NCBI GenBank assembly: GCA_036785325.1
Contig: JAXIVH010000120.1
Location: 362,034 to 426,033, forward strand
Direction of reading: 5' to 3'
Origin: Urophycis tenuis
Taxonomy: Eukaryota > Chordata > Actinopteri > Gadiformes > Phycidae
DNA length: 64,000 nucleotides
Numbering within the stretch: position 1 is the stretch's first letter; the number at the start of each line of letters is the position of its first letter. Below the pieces are notes generated by a model. That model was not told where the DNA came from. It did no database searches and saw only the letters and a list, made by a program, of their open reading frames with translations. Of the stretch, positions 1 to 10,675 are shown one piece after another. The position numbers and the translations under genes are program-made.

Positions 1-867
1 AAACCGTCCCGGTACTGGTGTACCTGTGGGCGTACTTGTGCAGGTGCTTGTGTATGTGTGTGTGTGTGTGTGTGCGTGTGTGCAGGTGCTTGTATCGATT
101 GCATGTGATTGTGTACGTGTTTGGGGTTGAGGGGCATGTCGGCTACTGCTGGGTTTGTGTGGCTTATTGTATCTATTGTCTATTGATTGTATTTTGCTGT
201 GGACTATTGGGGCAGACTGCAGAGGCCGCCCGCCTAGCACCGAGCCCTAGAGCCTCGCCTGCTTAAAGATAAGTTTCCTACCCATCCAGTCTAGCTAGCT
301 ACTTTGATCTTGTGGATCTTACTAATCATTGTGCCTTTTCTCTCTTCTCTCTCTGTGTGGAAATCAGGAGCTGTGTGACCTAGAGCAGTGGGTCGGTGGT
401 GGAACCCTTCCCTCATCAGTCCTTTCCTTTGTGCACATTTAGTGGTTTGCTTTCTTTTGTTTTCGTGTATTTTGATCTTGCCGTGTTCACGTGTGGTGTG
501 GCTTTGGACCCTTCTCCTTCCTCGTCCGCCTCCCCTTGCGTGGTAAGTTACAGCCCTGCTTTCCCCACACCTAGATTTGAGTAATCGCTCTGGGCCCTGT
601 GCCCCCCCATGGTCCACATATTAGCGCTGTGTATGACTGCTCCCAATTGCTTGTGTTTTACGGAGTGACCACTCCATTGCTACTTCGTTAACCTGCCAAT
701 AAAAGCTGTTTTTTTTGTATTTTTGGAAACACGTCTTTGGTCCTCTTGATGTATACGAATCTGTGTCCTTGACCGATTGAGTTTTACTTTAAGAACTAAA
801 CTTCTTGGGGCGCAATCCCCTAGATGGCGTAGTCGTCTATCGCCAATAACTCCTCCCCTCGGCTACA
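1..867 (+). mobile_element. 3' part of an LTR (left end outside window)
   Basis: The stretch holds no convincing gene. It has a GT-rich start, pyrimidine-rich blocks and a polyadenylation signal AATAAA at 699-704, followed by about 160 bases ending in GGCTACA at 867, where sequence typical of the NITR repeat unit resumes. That layout fits U3-R-U5 of a plus-strand LTR. The 5' edge and one target-site duplication lie outside the window, so the family is not assignable. The cysteine-rich reading frame near 18-266 follows the GT repeat and is not treated as a gene. Confidence 0.45.
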
Positions 868-1290
868 CATGCATAAGTAAGACTTTGTGTGTATGCAGAA
901 TTAACACAACTAATACATTTCTGACTTCTAAGGCATGAAGAACTGCAGCTTCTACAGTGACTAGTGACATGATCTTGTGCTGTGACCGTTAGGTCTGTGG
1001 TTTTAGCTGCAATGCATCAATGACATCGTTATGAGGGCTCATCCTCTGATAGCTGTGTCAGTACAGACATTTAAGGAAGACATTTACTGAACCAGAGGTA
1101 TCTAAAAATCTCCCACAATGGCTCTTTCCAGTCTTTCGTGTTTTTTTGGATATTGTTTATTGGAATCTTATTGGATTTATTGGTTTTTCTATGTCAGTCT
1201 ATCAATTCTCATCTACTCAACCAGGCTACACAAAAGACAACATCCCAAATTACGAGCAATTAAATGTTTCCCACTAAACATTGTATGTTG
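868..1290 (-). repeat. NITR-unit intergenic duplicon, partial copy
   Basis: This block recurs, diverged, at 39780-40180 and 58690-59270, and its last part also at 26100-26380. Shared landmarks are a stretch around GCATGAA..TGCAGCTT, a block with CAGTGACTAGT, and a later AT-rich part with GGTTTTTCTATGTCAGTCT. In the better preserved units it lies just 3' of the NITR ITIM exon, so its presence here marks a decayed NITR unit. No coding potential seen. Confidence 0.6.
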
Positions 1291-1615
1291 GATAGACGTG
1301 CAGATGAAGTCTATATTGGGTCCGTCAGTCCATGACCAATTATGGACATCGATTTAACGTCAAAACTACGTCCACTATTTGGACGTCATATTTACGTTCA
1401 ACAATTGACCTTTGAACCTGGTAATTTTTTTGGACGTCATTTGGAGGTCTATGCCAGGTGCAGTACCCACTGTGTAACGTCACGTCAGAGTGAAGTCTTT
1501 TCAATGTCATTTTTGGTCATCCGATTTTGGTCCACTGAAGGGGTTGTTTTGTAACGCCAGGCAACGTCTTTTTTCGACATCTACCGCACGTCTAATTTGT
1601 ACGTCTGTGGGACGG
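1290..1615. repeat. Repeat with about ten ACGTC/GACGT motifs
   Basis: About ten ACGTC or GACGT pentamers are spread over some 320 bp, for example near 1294, 1358, 1368, 1381, 1434, 1478, 1483, 1564, 1586 and 1600. Spaced short motifs on both strands are typical of the subterminal repeats of some DNA transposons, but I see no clear terminal inverted repeats. The block interrupts the NITR-unit sequence, which supports an insertion. Family unknown. Confidence 0.4.
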
Positions 1616-2049
1616 GCTACAGTAATATTTTTTTAGTTACAAATTTATATCAATATTGTTATCAACATTCATATGTATGACTAGCCTATTTTTTTAAATA
1701 TATTGTTTGAATGTAATGAAGGAATGTAATAAATGAATAGCCTGTTTTTTTAACTGGTTTATTTATTTTAAGCCGAGGATAGCTGTCTATTAAGGGCTTT
1801 GGATTTAAACCAAAGAATCAACAACCAGTCAACGTCACTTTGATTGCCTAAAGCACCAACCAGTAAATGCCATTCTGATTGGCCGAGGCAACACACCTGT
1901 GCGATTTGTGTTCCAAACATTGAAAAAAGTGGCACAGCTTTTCAGCCTGCATCGCTGGTAACTTGTCTTAAACTCCCCAAGCATGCTTTAGCAACACACA
2001 ATTCTTGTTTGGGTGTATGACTGCAGTTTGCCTTTTTCTGCTTGTGCAG
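1616..2049. other. No gene seen; AT-rich DNA
   Basis: AT-rich sequence without a supportable reading frame. Its right end (about 2020-2049) is a pyrimidine-rich tract ending in CAG that would serve as a 3' splice site for the candidate exon that follows. Confidence 0.4.
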
Positions 2050-2171
2050 AAGGGCTCATGAAATTCGATGTCGCAGCCACCGAGAAGAACATCAAGGCGA
2101 ACATGTGGATGATTTACAATACTCTGATGAACCATCCCCCTCTCTCCGTGCACGGAGACGGCCCTAAATGA
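2050..2171 (+). CDS. Possible orphan 3'-terminal coding exon, unrecognised
   Basis: A pyrimidine-rich tract ending in GTGCAG precedes a frame entered with two bases of a split codon. It encodes 39 residues beginning GLMKFDVAATEKN and ending with TGA at 2169-2171. An AATAAA signal follows at 2300-2305. Splice acceptor, non-repetitive peptide, stop and polyadenylation signal together look like the last exon of a real gene, but no upstream exon was found and I do not recognise the protein. It could be a captured or stranded exon, or the tail of a DNA-transposon gene. The frame is short, so chance is possible. Confidence 0.3.
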
Positions 2172-2299
2172 TCTCAACCCCCACCTCTGCAGTGCTGTGG
2201 CGATGGAGGCGCAGAGATTTAGTCAAGAGCGTTTCCATTCATACTTCTACTATATTATGTCTGGTGCCCTTCTGATGCCATCCAGGGCCATTTATTTTG

Positions 2300-2305
2300 A
2301 ATAAA
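2300..2305 (+). terminator. AATAAA polyadenylation signal
   Basis: Canonical hexamer about 130 bases after the stop of the candidate terminal exon at 2050-2171. Confidence 0.35.
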
Positions 2306-2399
2306 GATGGAAAATTGGTATTGGATTGTGATTTATGTGTGTGTTTATGTGTACAACAAAATGAATTGGTATTTGAGCAGCTGGACTAAGTGGGGCAGT

Positions 2400-4072
2400 G
2401 TTGACCTCTGACAAAGTGGGCATGGGGCCTGCCGGCTGAGCAGGAAGCAACTGCACTGTTTCAGGGGGTCTTCCTGGTTGATCTGACCATGCGATCCTAA
2501 GCTGCAATCCCTGGGGTCCTGTTGATCGGGTCATGCGTGTTGCCGCTACATCTTGAGGAGGTGATGGCTCAAGACCAGGAGCAGGGGTGTGTTTTCCCTG
2601 TCCCGGTTCAGGTGGTGACATGATGCATACGGATGGGCTATCCTCATACTCTTCTTCAGGCTGCCCCAAGGCTGTGGGAGTTTGTGATTCCTGGTCGCCC
2701 AGCGGGGGGATTGTAGGGGCAGGGTGTGTCGTGGTTACTGGGGCCAGACGCAGCTCTGTCCGATTGACCCTCTTCTCTGGACCACTCCCATCAGCTGGGT
2801 AGATGGAATACACCCTTCCTGCATCATCTAAACAGTGGATCCCCCGATAGGGATTAGACTCCCACACATCCTGTATTTTGTTGCGCCCCTTGACATGGTT
2901 CAAGTGGTACACTATGGATCCCACGGGGAGAGGGGCTGTATTACCTTTTGGCTGTTGGCGGAGCCTTTGGGCGGCAGCGTTCTCAAGATGTTGTCTGGTT
3001 GAGCGATAGGTTGACTGGAGCTGGGCTTGGTGTCTTTGCAGCCAGTCGTCCAGAGAGCCTATAGCCTCCTCTTCTTCTGGAGCCCCTAGCAGAGAGTCTA
3101 TGGGCAAATGAGGCTTCTGGCCAAACATCAACTCATATGGCGAATACCTGGAGGAGGCGTGTGCAGTGGTGTTATACGCAAAGAGTAGGCGAGGGAGATG
3201 TTGTGGCCATTTCCTTTTTCGCTCCGTTGGAAGAGTTCTGAGGAGGTTGTGTAAAGTGCGATTGAACCGTTCACCCTGCCCGTTTCCAGCAGGGTGATAC
3301 GGTGTGGTGTGGCTGTTTTTTACTCCATACAACTTGCAAAGATTTCGCAGCAACTTCCCTCAAAGCAACGGCCCTGATCGGAGTGGATATGCTTGGGGAT
3401 ACCATAGAGGTGGAACCATCTTTCTGTGAGTAAGCGAGCGTATGGGCCTTCTGCTACGGGGCTGGGTAGGCCTGGGTGAACTTTGAAAAGACATCAGTCA
3501 CCACTAGAACGTTCTCACGGCTGTCGCTAGCATGCTCCAGAACCTCAAGATGGCCGCAATCTCTAAGGACTTTGAGGCAAGAAGGGTCCCAGGAAAGGTT
3601 CAGATTTTTGGCACCACTGCTTTGCCACTGCACAGTGGGGACAGTCTCTGCACCATTTTTCTATGGTGGGTTGCACATGGGGCCAATTACACCTCTTTCG
3701 GACCAAACTCAGGGGGGTCCTCTCACAACCCTGGTGGCCCTGGTCATCATGCAGGGCTCTAAACACTTCGCTCTGGAGGGACTGGGGCAATAGCTATCAC
3801 CAGCACCCACATTTGGAGGATAAACTAGTCGGTGTAACACTATCTGCCATTCGTCATATGTTGACGGTTCGCTTCTCTTCCAAAATGTCAAGAATTCGCC
3901 AATAGATGGGTCTAGTTGTTGGAGGGCCTTGAGTTTGGCAGGCCCCCTGGTTGAGAAGGCATCTGTGGCAGAACATTGGGCTACTCCAGACTCCCCCCCT
4001 GTTTGGACAAAAGGGGGTGCATTGGAAAGTGTGAGCATGGTGAAGCCAGTCCTGATCCTACCAAATGTAGAA
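2400..4072 (-). pseudogene. Gypsy integrase relic (3' half of pol)
   Basis: Read on the minus strand, about 4030-3560 encodes the region before integrase and its zinc-binding H2C2 module (HDDQGHQG ... CRDCPHC). The catalytic core follows with HSDQGR near 3390, and TTPYHPAGNGQGERFNRTLHN and FAYNTTAH at 3350-3160, then a C-terminal region and a proline-rich tail. RT, protease and gag are absent. A frameshift lies near 3355 between HSDQGR..CFE and the rest of the core, and other frame breaks lie near 3790. No LTRs border it. It is an old, 5'-truncated Ty3/gypsy fragment of a family distinct from the two longer gypsy elements in the window. Confidence 0.8.
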
Positions 4073-4074
4073 TA

Positions 4075-4320
4075 TAATAGAATAGAAAGCTTTATTTTGT
4101 CATTATACACAATACAATGAAATTCAATTTGAGTCCAAATAGAACAGCAAGATGTTCCGCGATGGACATGGTTATCTAGGAAGTAGTACTTCCTGTGACG
4201 ACAGTCGAAGTAGCTCATCGAACAGAGCCGCGGTGGAACGAGTGAACCAGTACGCTGGTAATCGTGGTTGCCCATATCTATGCACCCTCATTGAGGTTAG
4301 GGTTAGTAGGGGTGAAGGGG
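4075..4320. repeat. Dispersed repeat, inverted copy at 29960-30060
   Basis: Starts with a short GAATA-type tail and a stretch reading TTTATTTTGTCATTATACAC, as at many fish LINE or SINE 3' ends. The part at about 4100-4215 matches 29960-30060 in reverse complement (shared core GATGTTCCGCGATGGA). No coding capacity. Confidence 0.45.
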
Positions 4321-4570
4321 CATGGCATTCATCTCTGCGGGGGGACTCAAAGGACCGGGAAAGACATTTCAATTACCTACAATCATCCGGGTTTAGCCTG
4401 CCTCATAAGGTAATCGGTGATAGTTAGTGCTTTATCCGCACACCGTGGTAATATGCCAAAATATGGAGTCAGATAAAGGTTTGTTTAATTGTAATTCTAG
4501 TCATTGCCAGAATCCTCATATCAGACCTTCCGCCAACTCCCTCTCTGTCCTTGTTTGGAAAATTGCTTAA
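4320..4570. repeat. About 250-bp repeat shared with 48715-48966
   Basis: The two blocks align over their whole length in the same orientation. Landmarks are ATCTCTGCGGGGGGACT at the left, GTTAGCCTGCCTCAT in the middle and AGACCTTCC, CCAAC, CCCTCT at the right. Both abut remnants of the NITR tail region, so they are either part of the duplicated unit or two insertions of one unknown element. Confidence 0.55.
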
Positions 4571-4572
4571 TT

Positions 4573-4629
4573 CCTGAATCAATGAGTCATGTGGAACATG
4601 GTAGGAAGTCCTCAACATTCCTGAGAATA
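4573..4629 (-). pseudogene. NITR relic A: exon 5 remnant
   Basis: Reverse complement gives TATTCTCAG, the acceptor of NITR exon 5, then a diverged copy of that exon up to the codons for DSVIQE. It matches exon 5 of copy 1 (27108-27163) with several substitutions, one of them in the first codons. The donor and all other exons are missing here. It shows that another NITR unit once lay at the left of the array. Confidence 0.6.
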
Positions 4630-5332
4630 ATAATCAATTAATATTAATTATACTGTTCTCCCTGCGCGTTATGTAGCTCTCCTACGTTATCGCAGTTTAA
4701 CAGCAAGCCAAATTCAGGTACACACTTGAGCCAGGATCGGAGCGTCTTGCTCCCTTTATTTCCCTTTTTATATTGTGGAATACCAAGAGTGAAACTGTAA
4801 CAGAAACAACACAAAAACACAACCCTTACAGCACAAGTTGCTAATAAACATAATTGAATAAAGCTATCAAAGAATAGCTAGGACTACGCGTCAAAAGTGA
4901 GTCCGCTCATAAAATACAATAGGCTAAAACACCGTAATTGCCAACGTAGGCGCACACTTTACATCAGCTCACTACCCAGTTAACATCACATCCCCAGAGT
5001 GTTATACATCTTCATTCATACAAAGGACTACATTATAAACTTACAGCCATTGCTTTCTTGAGTGTGAGAAAGGAAAAGAAGATTCACCGAGTGACCGACT
5101 GTCTTTACTACTGGCCCGCTACGGTTGCAACAAGTATAGACGTAACCTCACGTAGCCTACTTTGACACTTCAAAATAAAAGTCCAGCTCTCAGCATGTAA
5201 ATATTGTGTGTGTTTTATTTCACACATTAAACATATAACACATATAAGTTTTAATAACTACATTCATTCAATCATTTAAGTGCATTTAAATTTGAACATG
5301 AATACTATTCAGAGGGCAATTAATGGTCAGCA
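4630..5332. other. No gene seen; AT-rich DNA
   Basis: No supportable reading frame, splice pattern or recognisable repeat. AATAAA-like and TATA-like words occur, as expected from the base composition. Confidence 0.4.
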
Positions 5333-5336
5333 TTAA

Positions 5337-6261
5337 AGTGATGGTTCAGAGTAAAATTCACCCTGAGGTAATATCCACCAATAATCCAGCCAAATACCCC
5401 CTCAGATGCATTTTTAGCGACGGTCAATATTTATCAAGTTTAGGGGTATCAGCCGAATGGCTTATTACTGGAGTGAGTGGTACAGTGTGTACATCTCGTA
5501 AATTACCCCACTAATAATGCATGGATTGTTACCCAACTTCTGTAGTAGTACATATATGGTCTGTACTCACAAAACAAGGCATTTTAAAGTTTGAAAGTAC
5601 ACCAGGAGTTTTTTTAAAAGAGCACTTTCCTGATAGCTTCAACTCTCTTTTGCTAAGGCTACCGCTGCATCGACGTCACTTCCTTCTTTCCGGAAAAGTT
5701 CATAAAATTCCTCTTCAAAACTCACAAGTGTAAGGAAAAAGTTAGTGAATTCACCACTCCATCGAAATGTATTGACAACTGAAATAATTTAATACTTGAT
5801 ATTATGTATATTGCTTGTTGTGTACGACAGTCCCCAAATCCATAGTTTAGATTTTATATTCCAATTTATTTGTATATAGTTGAAGAGGACTTTTACGAAC
5901 TTTTCCGGAAAGGCGGAAGTGACGTTGAACCAGCGGTAGCGTTAGCAGCAGAGAGTTGAAGCTATCAGGAAAGTGCTCTTTTAAATAAACTCCTGGTGTT
6001 CTTACAAACTTTCAAATGCCTCGTTTTGTGAGTACAGACCCTAAATGTACTACTACAGAAGTTGGGTAACAATCCATTCATTATTAGTGGGGTAATTTAC
6101 GAGATATACACACTGTACCATTCACTCCAGTACTAAGCCATTCGCCTTATACCCCTAAACTTTACCAATATTGACTGTCGCTAAAAATGCATCTTAGGGG
6201 GTATTTGGCTGGATTATTGGTGGAAATTACCTCAGGGTGAATTTTACTCCGAACCATCACT
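5337..6261. mobile_element. Foldback DNA transposon with TTAA target duplication
   Basis: About 390 bp at the left (5337-5725) is repeated in inverted orientation at the right (about 5880-6261), around a loop of roughly 150 bp. The ends are AGTGATGGTTC and GAACCATCACT. TTAA lies just outside both ends (5333-5336 and 6262-6265), the target duplication of piggyBac and Kolobok-type transposons. No transposase is present, so it is non-autonomous. The arms have diverged by many substitutions and small indels. Confidence 0.75.
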
Positions 6262-6671
6262 TTAAAAAATAAGACACATGTCACACTACTATATGTAGTG
6301 TGACATATAGTAAAGAGAATCCCTAGCCCTACCTCTTCTGGTTTGCTCTTTGATGTTGTGATGTATGTGGGGATTTGCCCCCTCTGAATAGAATAGAATA
6401 GAATAGAATAGAATAGAATAGAAAAATACTTTATTAATCCCAAGATGGGAAATTGCAATGTAACAGCAGCGTTGAAAATACACAGAATATATATACATTA
6501 AAGATATAAATATAAACTAAAACTAAATAAACTAAAATGTAAAATAAATATAATCTAAACTAATCTAAACTAATTTTAGTGCAAGTATTTTTGAACAGTG
6601 TACAGAATATAATGAAATGAAATGAAATGAAATGAAATGAAATATAAGGTGCAAGGAGACTGTTGCAATAG

Positions 6672-9464
6672 TTATTGGCTGTTATTGTACACTGCAATGG
6701 AATGTGGTAGGAATGATTTCCTATATCTGTCCGTTCGACAGCGGAGCTGGATTAGCCTGTGAGAGAAGGTGCTGCGCTGTCTGACCACTGTGTGATGGAG
6801 AGGGTTCTGATCATTGTCAATGATAGATAACAGTTTTTTCAGCATTCTCCTCTCCACCACAGACTCAATAGATTCAAAAGATTCCAGCCCGAGACCTAGT
6901 ACAGAGCCAGCCTTCTTGATGATTTTATCAAGTATTTTGTTGTCACTGGCTCTGGTGCTGCTGCCCCAACACATAGCAGCAAAGAAAATGGTGCTAGCAA
7001 CAACAGACTGGTAGAAGATCTCCAACATCCTATTGCACACATTGAAAGATCTCAGCTTCCTCAGGAAATAGAGTCTGCTCATCCCCTTCTTGTATACAGC
7101 ATCAGTGTTAGATTTCCAGTCCAGTCTGTTGCCGATCACCACCCCAAGTATTTATAGTCCTCCACCTCCTCCACCACGTCCCCCCTGATCCGTAGTGGCT
7201 GTGGAGGCAACCTCTTAGTCCTCCCGAAGTCATCACCATCTCTCTGGTCTTGTCGACATTCAGCCTCAGGTGATTATGTTCGGACCACTCCACAAAGTTG
7301 TCCACCAGTGTCCTGTACTCACCCTCCTCTCCACCTCTTATACACCCAACAACAGCTGAGTCATCAGAGAACTTTTGCAAGTGACATGACTCAGAGTTGT
7401 ACTGAAAGTCAGTGGTGTACAAGGTGAAGAGGAAGGGAGAGAGCACAGTTCCCTGTGGAGCTCCTCTATCACTGACCACCACATCAGACAGTACACTGCC
7501 CAGCCGGACAAACTGTGGTCTGCCTGTCAAGTAGTCAGTAATTCAGGAGATCATAGTGTCGTCAACACCCATCCCCCGCAGCTTCTCACCCATCAGCAGA
7601 GGCTGAATGGTGTTGAAAGCACTGGAGAAATCAAAGAATGTGATCCTCACAGTGCCTCCCCCACCATCCAGATGCATATGGGCACGTTGCAGCAGGTAAA
7701 TGACAGCATCATCGACTCCTACACAGGGCTGATAGGCAAATCGCAAGGGGTCCAGAAACATCCTCACCTGTGGCCTCAGCTGAGCTAAGACCAGTCTCTC
7801 CAGGACCTTCATCACATGCGATGTAAGGGCGACTGGTCTGTAGTCAGCCGGATCGGACGGCCTCGACTTCTTGGGAACTGGGACCAAGCAGGAGGTCTTC
7901 CACAGCAACGGGATTTTCTCCTGACTCAGGCTCAGGTTGTACAGATGTCCCAGTACAGGAGACAGCTGGCCTGCACAGGCCTTCAGGATCCTGGGTGAGA
8001 TGCCATCAGGGCCTGCAGCCTTCCGTTGATGCAGCCTTTCCAACTGCCTCTTTACCAGGCCTGTAGTCACTATTGGGCGGGGGTTGGTACAGATGTCATC
8101 ATTGGAGGAGGAGGAGGAGGGGGTGGGGGGAAGTAGGAAGGGCAGATGGAGAGGTGTTGTACAGGAGAATGCTGGGGGAGGGTCGAACCCTTTGGGACAG
8201 TGTGAGTGTGTGGGGGGATGGGGGTGTTGGAGGGGTATCAGGGGGTGAGCTAAACCTGTTGAAAAACTGGTTATACTGGTTAGCTCTGTCCAGGCTCCCG
8301 AACGGAGTTTGTGCTGCACTCTCCTCTGCTCCTCCCTGTCTCCTGACCTGAAAGCCCTCTTCTTCTTGTTCAAGAGTGCCTTCAGGTCACTGGTAATCCA
8401 AGGCTTGTTGATGGAGAAGCAGCGAACGGTCCGGGCTGGCATGGTGGTGTCCTCGCAGAATCTTATATAGTCTGTTATACAGTCGGTCATGTTATTGATG
8501 TCCTCCCCATGTGGCTCACAGAGAACATCCCAGTCTTTTGACTCGAAGCAGTCCTGCAGTGCCTCAGCAGTCTCCTGTGTCCACTTCCTCACTGTCCTGG
8601 TGAGCACAGGTTGCCTTCTCACAAGTGGAACATACTTGGGAGTCATCATGACCAGGTTGTGATCTGACTTGCCAAGGGGGGGAAGGGCTGTGGCGTTGGC
8701 AGTGTTGTATTGTCTCTGGTGGGGCAGTCAACATATTGATGGAAGTTATTTAAAATGTTGTTCAGTGAGGCATGATTAAAATCACCTGTAATGACCATGA
8801 ACGCATCCGGGTGTTCAGTCTGTAGTTTAGCGGTGGCGGAGCTGATGACTTCACAAGCCACCGCTGCATCAGCTGACGGGGGGATGTAAACAGCGATAGT
8901 AATGGCGGACGTAAACTCCCTCAGCAAATAGTACGGACGCATTCCCACAGCCAGCAGTTCAATGTCCGGGGTACAGAGACGTTCCTTCACGCTTACATGT
9001 CCGGGATTGCACCACCTCTCACTCACATAACGTGCAAGCCTGCCACCCTTTTTCTTCCGACTTTTGGAACAGTCTCTGTCTCCACGTATTAAACTGTAAC
9101 CGGGAACCTCAACGCTGCTGTCCGGGATGTGCGAGTGAAGCCAGGTTTCACTGAAGCAGAATAAGATACACTCGCGGTATTCCCTTTGGGTCTTCACCAG
9201 CGCTGAAAGTTCGTCCATCTTATTCCCCAAAGACCTCACGTTCCCCATTATAATCGCTGGGACTGCTGGTTTTTGTCTTCTTCTTCTCTCCCTCCGTTGG
9301 GTTCCAGCCCTGCAGCCCCAGCGTTTCCTCCGTAACTCCTGCAGGACCGCAGGTCTGTCTACGGGCAGCAGCACATGTGTCGCCAGGCATAGAGTGCTGG
9401 TGGGAATGTACTGTAGCAACCTTGAGGAGTTGGAACACGACCACCAACAAGACAAGCGGGACAA
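6672..9464 (-). pseudogene. LINE A endonuclease-reverse transcriptase, broken
   Basis: The first part (about 9260-8700) is an apurinic-type endonuclease, with NVRSLGNKMDEL, FSETWL and VITGDFNHA. The C-terminal endonuclease segment is shortened just before 8690. The RT follows: KAAGPDGISPRILK, DYRPVALTSHVMK, FDFSSAFNTIQP, GAPQGTVLSPFLFTLY and the catalytic box KFSDDSAVVG, then the thumb with RLDWKSNTDAVYKKG. It is inactive: a frameshift near 8680 separates endonuclease and RT, an in-frame TGA lies near 7545 before TDYLTGRPQFV, and another shift lies near 7230. Confidence 0.8.
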
Positions 9465-9854
9465 CAGAGTAGTGAGAGTGAGAGTCCAAGGGGGAGGGGG
9501 AGTATCTGAGGGGTAGCCAGAGGATCAGGTCAGCTCCAGCCACGGTCCAAGTGGGAGGTGGGGTCTCCTCCTCAGCTACCCGTGTGACCTGAAGAGATTT
9601 CAAACAGACACTCCACACGTGGCACACAGTGAGAAATACGGCAATCCAACAGCACTCCAGGTAAATAGGGTGGATAAGTGAACACAGCACTCGTTAGGTC
9701 AGGCAACGCGGGTGAGCTGGCTGGGAAAGGGGAAGAGAGACAGCAATAGTCCAAAGGCCAGGGGGGAATGAGGGTAAGAAGCACAGCGCGACTTCAGCGG
9801 TCCAGGTAACCATGGGCCTGCAGCCCTTGGAGAGGCAGGGGTCGGGGGTAGCAG

Positions 9855-10045
9855 GGGTAAGCACAACATAGTCTGTAGTAGTTCAGGTGGCAATGGGGCT
9901 AGTAGCGCACATACAGGCAGGGGTAGCGACAGAAGCGCATGCGGTGATGGGGCAGCAGGGGTAAGCACAACACAGTGTAGTAGTTCAGGTGGCAATGGGG
10001 CTAACAATGTTCATATGGACAGGAGTCAGGGGTAGCGACAGCAGC
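9855..10045 (-). repeat. Two tandem about 100-bp repeats in LINE A 5' leader
   Basis: Two adjacent copies, about 9835-9940 and 9950-10045, share CAGGGGTAAGCACAACA, AGTTCAGGTGGCAATGGGGC and CAGGGGTAGCGACAG, separated by variable bases. Tandem monomers in a LINE leader often carry promoter activity (known for mouse L1); that role here is inference. Confidence 0.5.
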
Positions 10046-10219
10046 ACTTATCAAAGTACATAGTTTGTTGGCCAGGAGGCAAGCAAGCAGATAGTGAGCT
10101 GCGGTGGCAGTGTAGCGAACAACGGCTGACCAGCATTAAGCGGAGACACCGCAGTGGCGTGAGCGGCTAGGGGAATGTAGCAAGCACGAAGCAACACTTA
10201 TCTCGCCCAAAGGGCAGAA

Positions 10220-10236
10220 GGGGGGGGGGGGGGGTT
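10220..10236 (+). repeat. Poly-G run
   Basis: An uninterrupted G run at the junction of the two divergent LINEs. It may form a G-quadruplex and may be length-unstable. Confidence 0.7.
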
Positions 10237-10333
10237 CCGTCTACGGTTTCCAATCCGTGAGGTGTCCTCCACAACCATTCGACGGTTTCCAACTCCGCCA
10301 GTCGTCCAGTTTCTCTCCGCGTCGTTCCGCGTC

Positions 10334-10645
10334 ATGGACTGCTATGTCCCTGCGTTGACAGTCACCTGTTACGCAAATAACAAACCTTGGATCACCAAGG
10401 ACATCAAAGCCATACTGAACGCTAAGAAAAGGGCGTTCAGAGAGGGCAACCAGGCTGAGCTGAGGAGAGTACAGGGGGTACTCAAGGTTAGAATTAAGGA
10501 GGAAAAGGATAGATACAGGAGGAAGCTGGAGAAGAAGCTCCAGCAAAACAACACAAGGGATGTGTGGAGTGGTATGAGAACCATCACGGGCTTCCAGAAG
10601 ACTGGTAGCGTGGGGCTGGAGGGTGGAGTGGCTATGGCCAATTAA
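10334..10645 (+). pseudogene. LINE B inter-domain remnant
   Basis: Encodes the linker downstream of the endonuclease: NNKPWITKDIKAILNAKKRAF and a basic helix ending in DVWSGMRTITGF. It ends at a TAA near 10643, in a different frame from the RT that starts at about 10676, so the two parts are separated by a frame break. Confidence 0.65.
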
Positions 10646-10675
10646 TTTAACCTTTTTTTCAATAGGTTTGATACT

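Larger units (their letters stand above)
6386..10220 (-). mobile_element. LINE A, Rex1/L2-like, 5' end toward the right
   Basis: A minus-strand non-LTR retrotransposon. Its 3' end is at the left, with a (GAATA)n tail at 6386-6421 and a 3' UTR starting TTTATTAATCCCAAGATGGG, a pattern common to fish Rex1-type LINEs. The coding part runs from about 9464 down to 6672, and a GC-rich 5' leader extends to about 10200. A second microsatellite (GAAAT)n lies in the 3' UTR at 6612-6643. The 5' end meets the 5' end of plus-strand LINE B at a poly-G run (10220-10236). Confidence 0.75.

Noticed and set aside
18..266. 82-codon cysteine-rich open frame
   Set aside because: Most of it translates a GT-rich low-complexity stretch.
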